Notes: generated by a model from the sequence alone, not told the origin. Shown: positions 42,898-51,712, counted from the first letter of the stretch. The stretch: DNA of 64,000 nucleotides from Bacillaceae bacterium OF18-1A (GCA_027694045.1 JAQEWB010000003.1:207534-271533), one strand, 5' to 3'. Numbers and translations: made by a program.

Positions 42898-43088
42898 CTC
42901 TTCATAGAAGAAGAAAAATAATTTTTCATTATTGGTCATCGACCGCTTTTACCATTATTGGTCATCGGTAAAAAGTAACAGTGTGATTGGTTATTGGGTA
43001 ATTGGTTGTCCATCGGCCATCACAAATCTCATTTTTACAAAAGTGGTCTTCTTCTATGCCTTGAAGCGGAGTCTCACCCCTTCAAGGT

Positions 43089-43604
43089 TTAAAAGTATTT
43101 TTCACCATCAAAGTCTAGTTCAACTGCGTAGTTTTTCGCATTAATTAAGTTCGACAATCTATTAGCTTGTCTCTCTAACTCTAAACCTTTCACACGATAC
43201 ACCTCAGGATCAAACATTGCGACTTTTAAAAGCGATGATGTTTCACCGTAAGAATATATATGTTCTTCTTTCTTACTCACGCCAAACTCTTTACACTTTC
43301 GAGCTTTTGCACGTAGCTGCGTTGCAAGTTCTATCGCTTCAACAATCGTTATATTCTCTCCGTTGAAATGAACTTCATTTTGAATGTTTGCTTCATACAT
43401 CAATTTATCTAAAAGACGAAAATCAGCGCGAACTTCATCTAGTTCCTGTTCAACCTGTACTAATGTACGCGTCTGTTTTGGAAGTGTATCACCTTTTTCA
43501 ATTTCAACAAATCCAATTTGGTTCATCTCGTCTTCTAATTCATGTATTCTTTTAGATAATACACTTTTTAATTTCACAGCTTCTGCTAAAGAAATGTTAG
43601 ACAT
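43089..43604 (-). CDS. DIP1984/septicolysin-like family protein
   Basis: A 171-aa soluble protein, mostly helical and charged. The layout SLAEAVKLKSVLSKRIHELEDEMNQ ... QELDEVRADFRLLDKLMYEANIQN resembles the DIP1984 family (sometimes named septicolysin). This is a recollection, not a motif proof, and no activity can be assigned. Start at MSNISLAEAV with AAGGGGGATAC upstream; a longer reading by 23 codons runs into the gene before. Eleven bases from the membrane protein gene upstream, so likely one operon. Confidence 0.55.
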   Translation of the reverse strand: MSNISLAEAVKLKSVLSKRIHELEDEMNQIGFVEIEKGDTLPKQTRTLVQVEQELDEVRADFRLLDKLMYEANIQNEVHFNGENITIVEAIELATQLRAKARKCKEFGVSKKEEHIYSYGETSSLLKVAMFDPEVYRVKGLELERQANRLSNLINAKNYAVELDFDGEKYF

Positions 43605-43614
43605 AGTATCCCCC

Positions 43615-43890
43615 TTATATCTCTTCCTTCTGTTCCTCCACAGTAGGCACTTTCTCTTTTTTCGGTTTCCCAAGCTTAATTACTAAGAAATATAGAGAAA
43701 GCAATGTAATAAGAAAAACAATTAAAAACGGATATGGAGAGTAAAAGGCACGCGCCGCCTCAGTTTTTCCTGCAACAAACTTTAATGATTCAATATCTAA
43801 AAACTCAGCAAACATTTGTACACCGAGCATACTAAACCAAAAAACAAAAAAGCTAATAATAACACCGAAAACTTGCTTTAATCTCGTCAT
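43615..43890 (-). CDS. Small two-helix membrane protein
   Basis: A 91-aa protein that I do not recognise. Two membrane helices (about residues 8-29 and 53-72) are followed by a charged tail (KLGKPKKEKVPTVEEQKEEI). Ribosome site AAAGGATGATATGA before the ATG. It precedes the 43089 gene by 11 bp. Confidence 0.75.
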   Translation of the reverse strand: MTRLKQVFGVIISFFVFWFSMLGVQMFAEFLDIESLKFVAGKTEAARAFYSPYPFLIVFLITLLSLYFLVIKLGKPKKEKVPTVEEQKEEI

Positions 43891-43971
43891 TCATATCATC
43901 CTTTCTATATCTGTAATTTTTTAGTGCAAGTAATATAATACAAACCAAACTATGCACAGAAAGGAACTATC

Positions 43972-44103
43972 CTACCATTCACGAATTAACTTAATCCAAC
44001 CTAAAATCGAAATTTGCAAAATAATTCCCCATATAATAAGTTGTCTTAACCACCTGGGGAAAACAGTTAAGAATCGAATATACAATTCCAATAATTTATT
44101 CAT
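43972..44103 (-). CDS. Small membrane-associated protein (43 aa)
   Basis: An unrecognised small protein starting at ATG with a very strong GGGGGAGGATT ribosome site. The sequence MNKLLELYIRFLTVFPRWLR is followed by a hydrophobic stretch with three further Trp (LIIWGIILQISILGWIKLI) and a short REW end. It has one membrane helix or lies on the membrane surface. It is 20 bp downstream of mntP and 80 bp upstream of the 43615 gene, all on one strand, so it may belong to the same transcript. Confidence 0.65.
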   Translation of the reverse strand: MNKLLELYIRFLTVFPRWLRQLIIWGIILQISILGWIKLIREW

Positions 44104-44123
44104 AATCCTCCCCCTATATAAAA

Positions 44124-44672
44124 TTATATAGGAAAAAGGAGGTATAATCCAAATCCAACTAGAATGATGCCACCTACTATTTCACCATATATGCCAAGCA
44201 TAGCCTTCGCATGCCTACCAATTAATAAGCCAATCCATGCTAGTAACATGCTGACAAAACCAAATAGTAATATCGTAACAATCGTCTGTGCTCCATATAT
44301 ACCAAGACTAAGACCAACTGAAAAACTATCTATGCTGACTCCAAATGCAAATACAAATAAGCTAATTCCCATTGGAGCAGTTCTAGTCTCTTCACCTTCT
44401 AGAATAGATGAATATACGATATAAAATCCTAATCCAATTAGTAAAAGGGAACCTGCAAAATTCGCAACGTCTCCATATTTCTCTGATAGAAATCGTCCTA
44501 ATATCATTCCAATAAACGGCATAATAACGTGAAATATACCGATTGTCATACCGATATAAAGGATTTGTCTTAACTTTAATGTTACCATCCCCATACCGAG
44601 ACTCACCGAGAATGCATCCATCCCTAGAGCGAACGCCATAATTATTAAAGGTATTAACTGTTCAAACGTCAT
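44124..44672 (-). CDS. mntP: Manganese efflux pump MntP (YwlD)
   Basis: A 182-aa membrane protein with six helices built as two repeats (family DUF204). The repeats carry the conserved Asp residues in [15 protein letters not shown] and [15 protein letters not shown]. It exports Mn(II). Same place as ywlD in B. subtilis. Ribosome site GAGGAGGG. No manganese riboswitch was found upstream; the 77-bp gap is too short. Confidence 0.93.
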   Translation of the reverse strand: MTFEQLIPLIIMAFALGMDAFSVSLGMGMVTLKLRQILYIGMTIGIFHVIMPFIGMILGRFLSEKYGDVANFAGSLLLIGLGFYIVYSSILEGEETRTAPMGISLFVFAFGVSIDSFSVGLSLGIYGAQTIVTILLFGFVSMLLAWIGLLIGRHAKAMLGIYGEIVGGIILVGFGLYLLFPI

Positions 44673-44749
44673 TCATGTCCCTCCTCGGACGTGCTACTTC
44701 ACAATATGCTTATCCGAGGAGAAATATTCGGTTTGCTAATCGTACCTTA

Positions 44750-45790
44750 TCATTCAGTAATAATGTGATGTCCCGCTGCCTTTGTTAAGCGATTCATAAT
44801 TGCATTTCCGATTCCTTCATTTGGAAACGACTCACTAAAGATAACGTCCACTTCACTTGCATCAAATGTTCTAAGAACATCGTATAATTTAGTTGCAACG
44901 CTAGCTAAATTACTTCGAACACCACAAGATAATACAACATCTGCATCATATACATGCTGGTACTCTTCTGTTGTTAACACACCTACTGTAAATCCTTCTT
45001 CTTTTTTCTTATCCACAAGGCCTTGAATAAACTCACGTGAACCTTCGACAATACTAAGTGGTGCCTTCGGTGCATAATGTGTATATTTCATTCCAGGTGA
45101 TTTTGGCTTTTCCTTCTCGTCCTTTAAAGCTGGATCTAAAGAAACAGTACCTATCACTGCTTCCAATTGTTCTTTCGTAATCCCGCCTGGACGTAAAATT
45201 GTCGGAACCTCACTTGTGCAATCAATTACCGTTGATTCAACGCCGACTCCCGTTGCGCCACCATCAACAATACCTGCAATCTTTTCATTCAAATCTTCAT
45301 ATACGTGCGAAGCCAACGTCGGACTCGGGCGTCCAGAACGATTCGCACTCGGTGCTGCAACAGGCACATTCGCTTCTTCAATAAGAGCAAGTGCTACTGG
45401 ATGATCAGGCATTCTTACTCCTACCGTATTAAGCCCGGCTGTCACCTTCTCTGAAATCCCTTCTTTTCTTGGCAAAATAATTGTTAATGGTCCTGGCCAA
45501 AAGTGCTCCATTAACTTCTCCGCAACTGGTGGAATTTCCGTCACAATTCCATCTAACTGAGATTTTGTACCTATGTGGACAATAAGTGGATTATCACTCG
45601 GTCTCCCTTTTGCTTCAAAAATTTTCGCGATTGCCTCATCATTCATCGCATTTGCACCTAGCCCATATACCGTTTCGGTTGGGAAGGCAATTGCTTCATT
45701 TTCTCTTAATAGTCTCGCTGCTTCTTGTAACTGTGGATAATATTTTTTTCTTTCCACAACATTATCCACAACCCACATATTTGTATGCAT
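44750..45790 (-). CDS. ywlC: L-threonylcarbamoyladenylate synthase (Sua5/YwlC)
   Basis: A 346-aa enzyme that makes threonylcarbamoyl-AMP for the t6A tRNA modification. The YrdC domain (residues about 15-205) shows IAFPTETVYGLGANA, KGRPSDNPLIVHI and SANRSGRPSPT; the C-terminal Sua5 domain follows after the PGMKYTHYAPKAPL linker. Length is that of Sua5, not the short TsaC. The ribosome site is weak (GGACGTGGG), so an ATG four codons later is also possible. Confidence 0.95.
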   Translation of the reverse strand: MHTNMWVVDNVVERKKYYPQLQEAARLLRENEAIAFPTETVYGLGANAMNDEAIAKIFEAKGRPSDNPLIVHIGTKSQLDGIVTEIPPVAEKLMEHFWPGPLTIILPRKEGISEKVTAGLNTVGVRMPDHPVALALIEEANVPVAAPSANRSGRPSPTLASHVYEDLNEKIAGIVDGGATGVGVESTVIDCTSEVPTILRPGGITKEQLEAVIGTVSLDPALKDEKEKPKSPGMKYTHYAPKAPLSIVEGSREFIQGLVDKKKEEGFTVGVLTTEEYQHVYDADVVLSCGVRSNLASVATKLYDVLRTFDASEVDVIFSESFPNEGIGNAIMNRLTKAAGHHIITE

Positions 45791-45897
45791 TTTTTCCCAC
45801 GTCCTTTTCTACCTGAAATACTTGTCTATTTGTAGTTTACTATGAGATTTATCCAAAAGACAAACAAGGTTTATCCACAATTTGTGGATAAACCTAA

Positions 45898-46356
45898 TTA
45901 ATCCGTGGATAACTTTGTGAATAGCTGACAATTTAGTATTATTGCATTCGGCTCTTTTATATTTTTACAAAAGTGTTCTAAATGTCGAATTCCCGCTGGC
46001 ACTTCCTCTTTCTTTATAGTGACAAAGTTGAAAAATTGAAAGATCGTTATAGATTGTGGATGATTTGTGAGTAAGTACAATTGTCGAATATTTTTTTCTT
46101 TCATATACTGCAAAAACATTTCAAAAAAATATAAGAAAGTCTGTTTATCCACATTAGGTGTGAATAAACAAGAACGGATAAGTGCATGTTCCTCACTTTG
46201 TTCATATCCAATTACAGCTCGTATTTCTTCCGCCTCTTCCAAAATCATAAATTGTGCGTACAACTCATTTATTTTATCATCTTTTTTATTAGCTTGTCCG
46301 AAAAAAGAATGTAATCTTTCCACATCGGCTTTTGTAGCAAAATAGACCTTCTTCAT
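45898..46356 (-). CDS. GNAT-like N-acetyltransferase (YwlB position)
   Basis: A 152-aa protein in the position of B. subtilis ywlB, between spoIIR and ywlC. Its layout suggests a GNAT fold: ATKADVERLHSFFGQ at the start, MILEEAEEIRAVIGYEQ in the middle, then YMKEKNIRQLYLLTNHPQSITIFQFFNF, where the acetyl-CoA region would be. The acetyl-CoA motif itself is not clear. Its GAGGAGGG ribosome site is locked in a 17-bp hairpin that fills the gap to spoIIR. Confidence 0.65.
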   Translation of the reverse strand: MKKVYFATKADVERLHSFFGQANKKDDKINELYAQFMILEEAEEIRAVIGYEQSEEHALIRSCLFTPNVDKQTFLYFFEMFLQYMKEKNIRQLYLLTNHPQSITIFQFFNFVTIKKEEVPAGIRHLEHFCKNIKEPNAIILNCQLFTKLSTD

Positions 46357-46398
46357 AATAAATCCCTCCTCATCTTTATATATGAGAAGGGATTTATT
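46357..46398 (-). promoter_or_regulatory. Hairpin sequestering the ribosome site of the GNAT-like gene
   Basis: AATAAATCCCTTCTCAT and ATGAGGAGGGATTTATT pair at 16 of 17 positions around an 8-nt loop. The second arm contains GAGGAGGG and ends at the start codon. There is no T-run after it, so it looks like a translation control hairpin rather than a terminator. Confidence 0.55.
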
Positions 46399-46405
46399 AA
46401 TAGTA

Positions 46406-47269
46406 CTATTTAGAAAATAAAGATGTAAAAGCTTCTACAATAAATAATTTAACTTCTGGTTTTTCTTCTTCCTCTTCTACTTTTACATACTCACTTTGTT
46501 TTTCCTGCTTTTTCTCCACAGACTTCTCCACTTTTTCCACAGCTTTTGTTTCTTCTTTACTTACAGGCTGTTCCTCTACTTTTGTTTCATTTTTGACTAC
46601 TTTCTTTTCGGGAGTTGTTTCTTCTTTTGTAACTTTCTGCTTTACAACTTTCGTTTCTTTCACCTTATTCTCTTTTTTCTCAGGCACCTCTACTGTATCC
46701 TCTTCAGATTGTTTCACCTGATCTTCTTCAGGAGATTCAGCCTTCACAACATGTTCTTCTTTTCTTACAGCTGTACCACTTGAGAAATCTAAGAAACACA
46801 TCGGTGGAAATAATACACACCACCAGTTTGCTCCCTCACCTTCTCCAATCGTAATAAGTACTGCCTCATATTCTCCCGCTGGATAAATAAAATTCCCATA
46901 TACCTTTGTAGGAAACTTTACATTCTTACTAAATTTCACTTGAAATGACTCTTTACTCCCTTCTCTTTTCAACGTATTCGCCACTGTTTTTTCGATTTCC
47001 GGAATATGGCTTTGAATAACCTTTCGCGCCTCTTCAAATGAAGTTAAATCTGCTACCCATCCATCTATTTGTGCTTTTACTTCATCACGCACTTTACGCT
47101 TTAACGCTTGATCTTTCTCTGAATCACTATTTGCTAAAATTCGTAATCGAACGGCCTCTTTCGGAATAACTGAAGGCCCTTTCGCATCAGCTTTCATATA
47201 TCCAAACTGCACAAGTAACTGTGCACCAATTAATAATAGAAGAAGATAAGCAATAACTTGTTTCTTCAT
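46406..47269 (-). CDS. spoIIR: Stage II sporulation protein R (SpoIIR)
   Basis: A 287-aa secreted signal protein from the forespore that triggers SpoIIGA to process pro-sigma-E. N-terminal signal helix (IAYLLLLLIGAQLLVQFGY), then VRLRILANSDSEKDQALKRKVRDEV and NWWCVLFPPMCFLDFSSG, the family core. After residue 175 comes a long Lys/Glu/Val-rich tail of about 100 residues ending in VKLFIVEAFTSLFSK, which makes it longer than I recall for B. subtilis. Start: ATG at 47269 or GTG three codons earlier; GGTGGAGG is close to both. Confidence 0.93.
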   Translation of the reverse strand: MKKQVIAYLLLLLIGAQLLVQFGYMKADAKGPSVIPKEAVRLRILANSDSEKDQALKRKVRDEVKAQIDGWVADLTSFEEARKVIQSHIPEIEKTVANTLKREGSKESFQVKFSKNVKFPTKVYGNFIYPAGEYEAVLITIGEGEGANWWCVLFPPMCFLDFSSGTAVRKEEHVVKAESPEEDQVKQSEEDTVEVPEKKENKVKETKVVKQKVTKEETTPEKKVVKNETKVEEQPVSKEETKAVEKVEKSVEKKQEKQSEYVKVEEEEEKPEVKLFIVEAFTSLFSK

Positions 47270-47359
47270 TTCCTCCACCGTCCCTTCTACAAACAGTGTG
47301 GACAGACTTTCATCTTTCTAAACTATTAAATTCAAAATCTATATGAATTTTTCCCACAA

Positions 47360-47388
47360 AAAAATAGAGTAAGGTGTGAACCTTACTC
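47360..47388 (-). terminator. Terminator overlapping the prmC stop
   Basis: GAGTAAGGT pairs with ACCTTACTC around four bases, then ATTTTTTT on the minus strand. The prmC stop codon lies in the stem. Confidence 0.8.
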
Positions 47389-48234
47389 CATCTCTGCAAA
47401 TACCATACGATCTTTTCCGTTAATATCAAAAACAACCTCAACATGAGCATGTGGGAAAGCTGTTTGTAACAGTCCTTTTACATCCTCACCTTGTCCTACT
47501 CCAATTTCAAATGCCACAATTGCCTTCTTCTGCAATACATTTGGCAACTCTTCCATAAAACGACGATAGAAATCTAATCCATCTTCACCGCCAACAAGCG
47601 CTCTTTTCGGTTCATGCTCTTTCACTACAGGAGAAAGGCCGCGCCAATCCTCTTCTGGTATATACGGAGGATTTGAAACAACCACATCTAACTTTTGACT
47701 TGTTTCATAAAATGGTGACAATAAATCACCGTGATAGAACGTTACTTCTGCACCTAAAGCTTTTGCATTTTCTTTCGCAACTTCAATCGATTCCTGTGCA
47801 ATATCTACCGTATACACATGAAGATTTTTATTTTCTAAAGCGAGCGTAATAGAAATCGCTCCACTACCGGTGCCGATATCTGCTACATGTAGTTTCTCAT
47901 TACCAAAATGGCGCTCGATTCTTTCTAATACTCCCACTATAAGCTCTTCTGTTTCCGGCCTTGGTATTAATACTTCTTCATTCACAAAGAAAGACCGTCC
48001 ATAAAACATTTCATAACCAATCATATATTGAATCGGAATACCTTCTACATGCTTGTTAATAACTTCTGTGAAACTCTTCTCTTGTTCCTCAGTTATTTCT
48101 TCACGCATATTCATAAGTAATCCTGTTCTGTTCACCTTTAATACATGACAAAGGACAATTTCTCCCGCATTTTCATCTCGTCCATTTTCCTGTAAAAAAG
48201 AAGAAGCCCATTTCAGGGCTTCATAGACACGCAT
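47383..48234 (-). CDS. prmC: Peptide chain release factor N5-glutamine methyltransferase
   Basis: A 283-aa SAM-dependent methylase that modifies the Gln of the GGQ motif in release factors. The SAM site VADIGTGSGAISITLA and the catalytic NPPY motif (VVSNPPYIPEEDW) are intact. It overlaps prfA (TAATG), the gene for its substrate, so it is cotranslated. Confidence 0.96.
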   Translation of the reverse strand: MRVYEALKWASSFLQENGRDENAGEIVLCHVLKVNRTGLLMNMREEITEEQEKSFTEVINKHVEGIPIQYMIGYEMFYGRSFFVNEEVLIPRPETEELIVGVLERIERHFGNEKLHVADIGTGSGAISITLALENKNLHVYTVDIAQESIEVAKENAKALGAEVTFYHGDLLSPFYETSQKLDVVVSNPPYIPEEDWRGLSPVVKEHEPKRALVGGEDGLDFYRRFMEELPNVLQKKAIVAFEIGVGQGEDVKGLLQTAFPHAHVEVVFDINGKDRMVFAEME

Positions 48235-49301
48235 TACTCAGCTGCCTCCATCTTTTGAGCCTGATCTTCCATCACTAAGGCATTGATGAAATCATCTAAC
48301 TTACCTTGTAAGATTTGATCTAGCTTTTGAATCGTTAAACCGATTCGATGGTCTGTAACACGGTTTTGCGGGAAGTTATACGTACGAATACGCTCTGAAC
48401 GATCTCCCGTACCAACAGCTTGTTTACGGTTTTGATCATACTCAGCCTGTGCTTCTTGTTGGAACTTATCATAAACACGTGCGCGTAATACTTTCATCGC
48501 TTTTTCTTTATTCTTAATTTGTGATTTCTCATCCTGACAAGATACAACTACACCAGTCGGTAAATGCGTTAAACGTACCGCTGACATCGTTGTATTAACG
48601 CTCTGTCCACCAGGACCACTAGAAGCGAATGTATCAACACGAACATCTTTCTCATGAATGTCAATCTCTACTTCTTCTGCCTCTGGTAATACAGCTACAG
48701 TTGCTGTAGATGTATGAATACGTCCACCAGATTCCGTTTCAGGAACACGTTGTACACGGTGAGCACCATTCTCGAATTTCAGCTTCGCGAAAGCACCTTT
48801 ACCATTAATCATAAAGATAATCTCTTTATATCCACCTAACTCTGTATAGCTAGCCTCAATAATCTCCGTTTTCCAGCCCTGTACCTCAGCGTAACGGCTA
48901 TACATACGGTATAAATCACCGGCAAATAAAGCTGCCTCGTCACCACCAGCAGCTCCACGAACCTCAACGATAACGTTCTTATCATCGTTAGGGTCTTTTG
49001 GAACAAGTAAAATTTTCAGACGCTCTGACAATTCTTTATCCTGTCCTTCTAATTCAGAAACCTCTTCTTTTACCATGTCACGCATTTCTGCGTCTAACTT
49101 ATCTTCTAACATTGCTTTCGCATCTTTTAATTGCTCACGAACATCCTTATACTCACGATACACCTCTACCGTTTCCTGTATATCAGACTGTTCCTTTGAA
49201 TATTCACGAAGCTTATTTGAATCACTAATAATTGCTGGGTCGCTTAACAATTCATTTAACTTCTCATAACGATTTTCAACAGCTTGCAAACGATCTAACA
49301 C
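48234..49301 (-). CDS. prfA: Peptide chain release factor 1
   Basis: A 355-aa factor that ends translation at UAA and UAG. The GGQ motif ([12 protein letters not shown]) and the stop-recognition region with [13 protein letters not shown] are present. Start set at GTG ([15 protein letters not shown], as in B. subtilis), with AGAGGTGA upstream; another GTG three codons earlier is possible. The gap upstream to tdk (about 570 bp) is filled by repeats. Confidence 0.96.
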   Translation of the reverse strand: MLDRLQAVENRYEKLNELLSDPAIISDSNKLREYSKEQSDIQETVEVYREYKDVREQLKDAKAMLEDKLDAEMRDMVKEEVSELEGQDKELSERLKILLVPKDPNDDKNVIVEVRGAAGGDEAALFAGDLYRMYSRYAEVQGWKTEIIEASYTELGGYKEIIFMINGKGAFAKLKFENGAHRVQRVPETESGGRIHTSTATVAVLPEAEEVEIDIHEKDVRVDTFASSGPGGQSVNTTMSAVRLTHLPTGVVVSCQDEKSQIKNKEKAMKVLRARVYDKFQQEAQAEYDQNRKQAVGTGDRSERIRTYNFPQNRVTDHRIGLTIQKLDQILQGKLDDFINALVMEDQAQKMEAAE

Positions 49302-49375
49302 ATCATTCACCTCTACATCCTAGTATCTAATACAAATAGTATATGGTACTTACTTAAAAAAACGCAAATTATATT

Positions 49376-49833
49376 TAAAAGCGCAAGCGGCTCGCTCAGA
49401 ATCGCAGGCCATTGGAGCTCTCGACCTTGAAGCGCTTTTTGCTTAGAGCGAGAGAGCGAAATGGCCGGAGATTCTAGCCGCTGGAGCTAGATAATATATT
49501 TAAAAGTGGCGGTGGCTCGTTCAGCTCTGACCAGCTAAGGTTCTTTCGACCTAAAGGTGCTTTTTACCTTTCGGGCGGAAGGTTCTTAGATGCGAAGAGC
49601 TAGCCACCAGAACTAGATATATTTAAAAGCGCAAGCAGCTCGCTCAGAATCACAGGTTATTTGGAACTCCCTCGCTTGAAGCGCTTTTTGCTTCAAGCGA
49701 GAGAACGAAATGGCCTTAGATTCTAGCCGCTGGAGCTAGATAATATTAAAAGTGGCGGTGGCTCGTTCAGCTCTGAAAAGCTAGCCACCGAAACTAGATA
49801 TATTTAAAAGCATAAGCGGCTCACACCGCTCAT
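49376..49833 (+). repeat. Hairpin repeat block: A, B, A, short B, partial A
   Basis: Alternating units: A 49376-49492, B 49500-49618, A 49623-49742, B with the inner hairpin deleted 49746-49800, partial A 49803-49833. Each begins TAAAAG and ends GA(G/A)CTAGAT. Apical loops read GCTTTTT. The short B keeps GGTGGCT...AGCTAGCCACC, the outer stem only. The whole gap between prfA and tdk consists of these units. Confidence 0.88.
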
Positions 49834-49847
49834 CTACTCTATTCTGA

Positions 49848-49875
49848 AAAAAACCCGCCTTGCACAGCGAGTTTT
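49848..49875 (-). terminator. Terminator at the end of tdk
   Basis: AAAACTCGC pairs with GCGGGTTTT, followed by Ts; overlaps the tdk stop. Confidence 0.65.
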
Positions 49876-50461
49876 ACTTATCTTTGTTTGTCGGAACTGC
49901 ATGACAATGACGACAGCGTGGTTCATACGATTCTGAAGCTCCAACTAAAATAATCGGATCATCAAATGCCGCTGGTTCTCCATTAATTAATCGTTGTGTA
50001 CGACTTGCTGGAGATCCACATACCGAACATACCGCTTGTAGTTTTGTCACATGTTCAGCAATCGCCATCAGCTGAGGAACTTGTCCAAATGGTAGACCAC
50101 GGAAATCTTGGTCTAAACCAGCTACAATGACACGATAGCCACGATTTGCCAATACTTGCACCACTTCCACAATGTCCCCATCAAAGAATTGCACCTCATC
50201 GATTGCAATAACATCCATCTCTTCTGTAATATGGTCAAAAATATCTTTTGAAGCCGAAACAGGAACTGCTTTTACCTTTAATCCGTTATGTGATACCACA
50301 TCTTCTTCACTATAGCGATTATCAATACATGGTTTAAATACAATCGCATGTTGTTTCGCAAATTGAGTACGGCGGACACGGCGGATTAGCTCTTCTGATT
50401 TACCAGAAAACATGCTACCACAAATCACTTCAATCCAACCGTTTTGATTTATTAAGTACAT
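49874..50461 (-). CDS. tdk: Thymidine kinase
   Basis: A 195-aa salvage enzyme that phosphorylates thymidine and deoxyuridine. Walker [15 protein letters not shown], Walker [12 protein letters not shown], lasso-loop zinc cysteines in [13 protein letters not shown] and CRHCH, and the substrate site [14 protein letters not shown]. Normal length. Ribosome site AAAGGAGAG. Confidence 0.97.
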   Translation of the reverse strand: MYLINQNGWIEVICGSMFSGKSEELIRRVRRTQFAKQHAIVFKPCIDNRYSEEDVVSHNGLKVKAVPVSASKDIFDHITEEMDVIAIDEVQFFDGDIVEVVQVLANRGYRVIVAGLDQDFRGLPFGQVPQLMAIAEHVTKLQAVCSVCGSPASRTQRLINGEPAAFDDPIILVGASESYEPRCRHCHAVPTNKDK

Positions 50462-50522
50462 GAAGCTCTCCTTTCATCTACTTTTCCACTTAAAAGTAGG
50501 GTAAAGGTATAATATTTTTGCA

Positions 50523-50562
50523 AAAAAAACAGACAAGCGAATAGATACACTTGCCTGTTTTA
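50523..50562 (-). terminator. Terminator of rpmE2
   Basis: AAAACAGGCAAG pairs with CTTGTCTGTTTT (one mismatch) around an AT loop, then Ts. Confidence 0.75.
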
Positions 50563-50570
50563 TGTTTTTA

Positions 50571-50816
50571 TTACTTAAGACCGTATTTCTTATTGAAGCG
50601 GTCAACGCGTCCGTCTGCAGTAGCAAACTTCTGACGTCCAGTGTAGAATGGGTGAGAATCAGAACTGATCTCAACTTTTAGTAATGGATAAGTGTTACCA
50701 TCTTCCCACTCAACAGTTTCGTTAGATCCTTTAGTAGATCCGCTTAAGAATTTGAAGCCTGTGTTTGTGTCCATGAATACAACTTTCTTGTAATCTGGGT
50801 GAATTCCTGCTTTCAT
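50571..50816 (-). CDS. rpmE2: Ribosomal protein L31 type B
   Basis: An 81-aa large-subunit protein. It begins [20 protein letters not shown] and lacks the CxxC zinc motif, so it is the zinc-free type B, often used when zinc is scarce. It sits next to rho and tdk, where B. subtilis keeps the zinc-binding rpmE. Start set at the second ATG of ATGAAAAGAATG because AAGGAG directly touches the first. No Zur box could be recognised. Confidence 0.94.
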   Translation of the reverse strand: MKAGIHPDYKKVVFMDTNTGFKFLSGSTKGSNETVEWEDGNTYPLLKVEISSDSHPFYTGRQKFATADGRVDRFNKKYGLK

Positions 50817-50965
50817 TCTTTTCATCTCCTTCCGCCCTGAATCATTTTCGAAACAGAGTTTTTCATCTTCAGCTGCATACACAACTATATTGATGAAACA
50901 CATATGATGAAATTATAACAAGGCTAACTTCATTTTGCAACTACCTGTTTTTGTCTTTTTGATTT

Positions 50966-51633
50966 TAAAAGCAGAAGCGGCTCGTTCAGAATGGGAGGGG
51001 GAGGGAGCTTCTGACGTAGAGGCGCTTTTTGCCTCGTAGGAAGACGCGAAGCCACCGACCATTCTAGCCGCTGGAGCTGGATATCACCTTAAAAGTGGAG
51101 GTGGCTCGCTCAGCTCTGAACAGCTAAGGTTCTTTCGCCCTAAAGGTGCTTTTTACCTTTCGGGCGGAAGGTTCTTAGATGCGAAGAGCTAGCCACCGGA
51201 ACTGGATATCATTTAAAAGCAGAAGCGGCTCGTTCAGAATCCAGGACACTTCAAACTCTCGACCTTGAAGCGCTTTTTGCTTCGAGCGAGAGAGTGAAAT
51301 GACCGGAGATTCTAGCCGCTGGAGCTGGATAACACCCTAAAGTGGAGACGGCTCGTTCAGCTCTGACTGGCTAAGGTTCTCTCGCACAAAAGGTGCTTTT
51401 TACCTTTGGTGCGGGAGGTTCTTAGACACGAAGAGCTAGCCGTCGGAACTAGATACAATTTAAAAGCGCAAGCGGCTCGTTCAGAATGGGAGGGGGAGGG
51501 AGCTTCTGACGTAGAGGCGCTTTTTGCCTCGTAGGAAGACGCGAAGCCACCGACCATTCTAGCCGCTGGAGCTGGATATCACCTTAAAAGTGGAGGTGGC
51601 TCGCTCAGCTCTGAACAGCTAAAATTCTCTCAC
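50966..51633 (+). repeat. Hairpin repeat block: six alternating A and B units
   Basis: A 50966-51083, B 51090-51206, A 51213-51330, B 51338-51454, A 51460-51577, partial B 51584-51633. Stems differ between units but stay paired (B: CTTTCGCCC/GGGCGGAAG and CTCTCGCAC/GTGCGGGAG; outer GTGGC/GCCAC and ACGGC/GCCGT). A 152-bp segment occurs twice without a visible difference (50976-51127 and 51471-51622). Confidence 0.88.
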
Positions 51634-51712
51634 TTACTTCCCTCTTTACTATCACCTAAAAAACATAAAAAACTCGCTTACCACAAAATAAGCGAGTCCC
51701 AATCTTTTCCCT

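Noticed and set aside
46496..46783. 95-codon Phe-rich plus-strand frame
   Set aside because: Antisense shadow of the Lys/Glu-rich tail of spoIIR.
50966..51633. CRISPR-like look of alternating repeats
   Set aside because: Units are about 120 bp, palindromic throughout and without unique spacers; no cas genes nearby.
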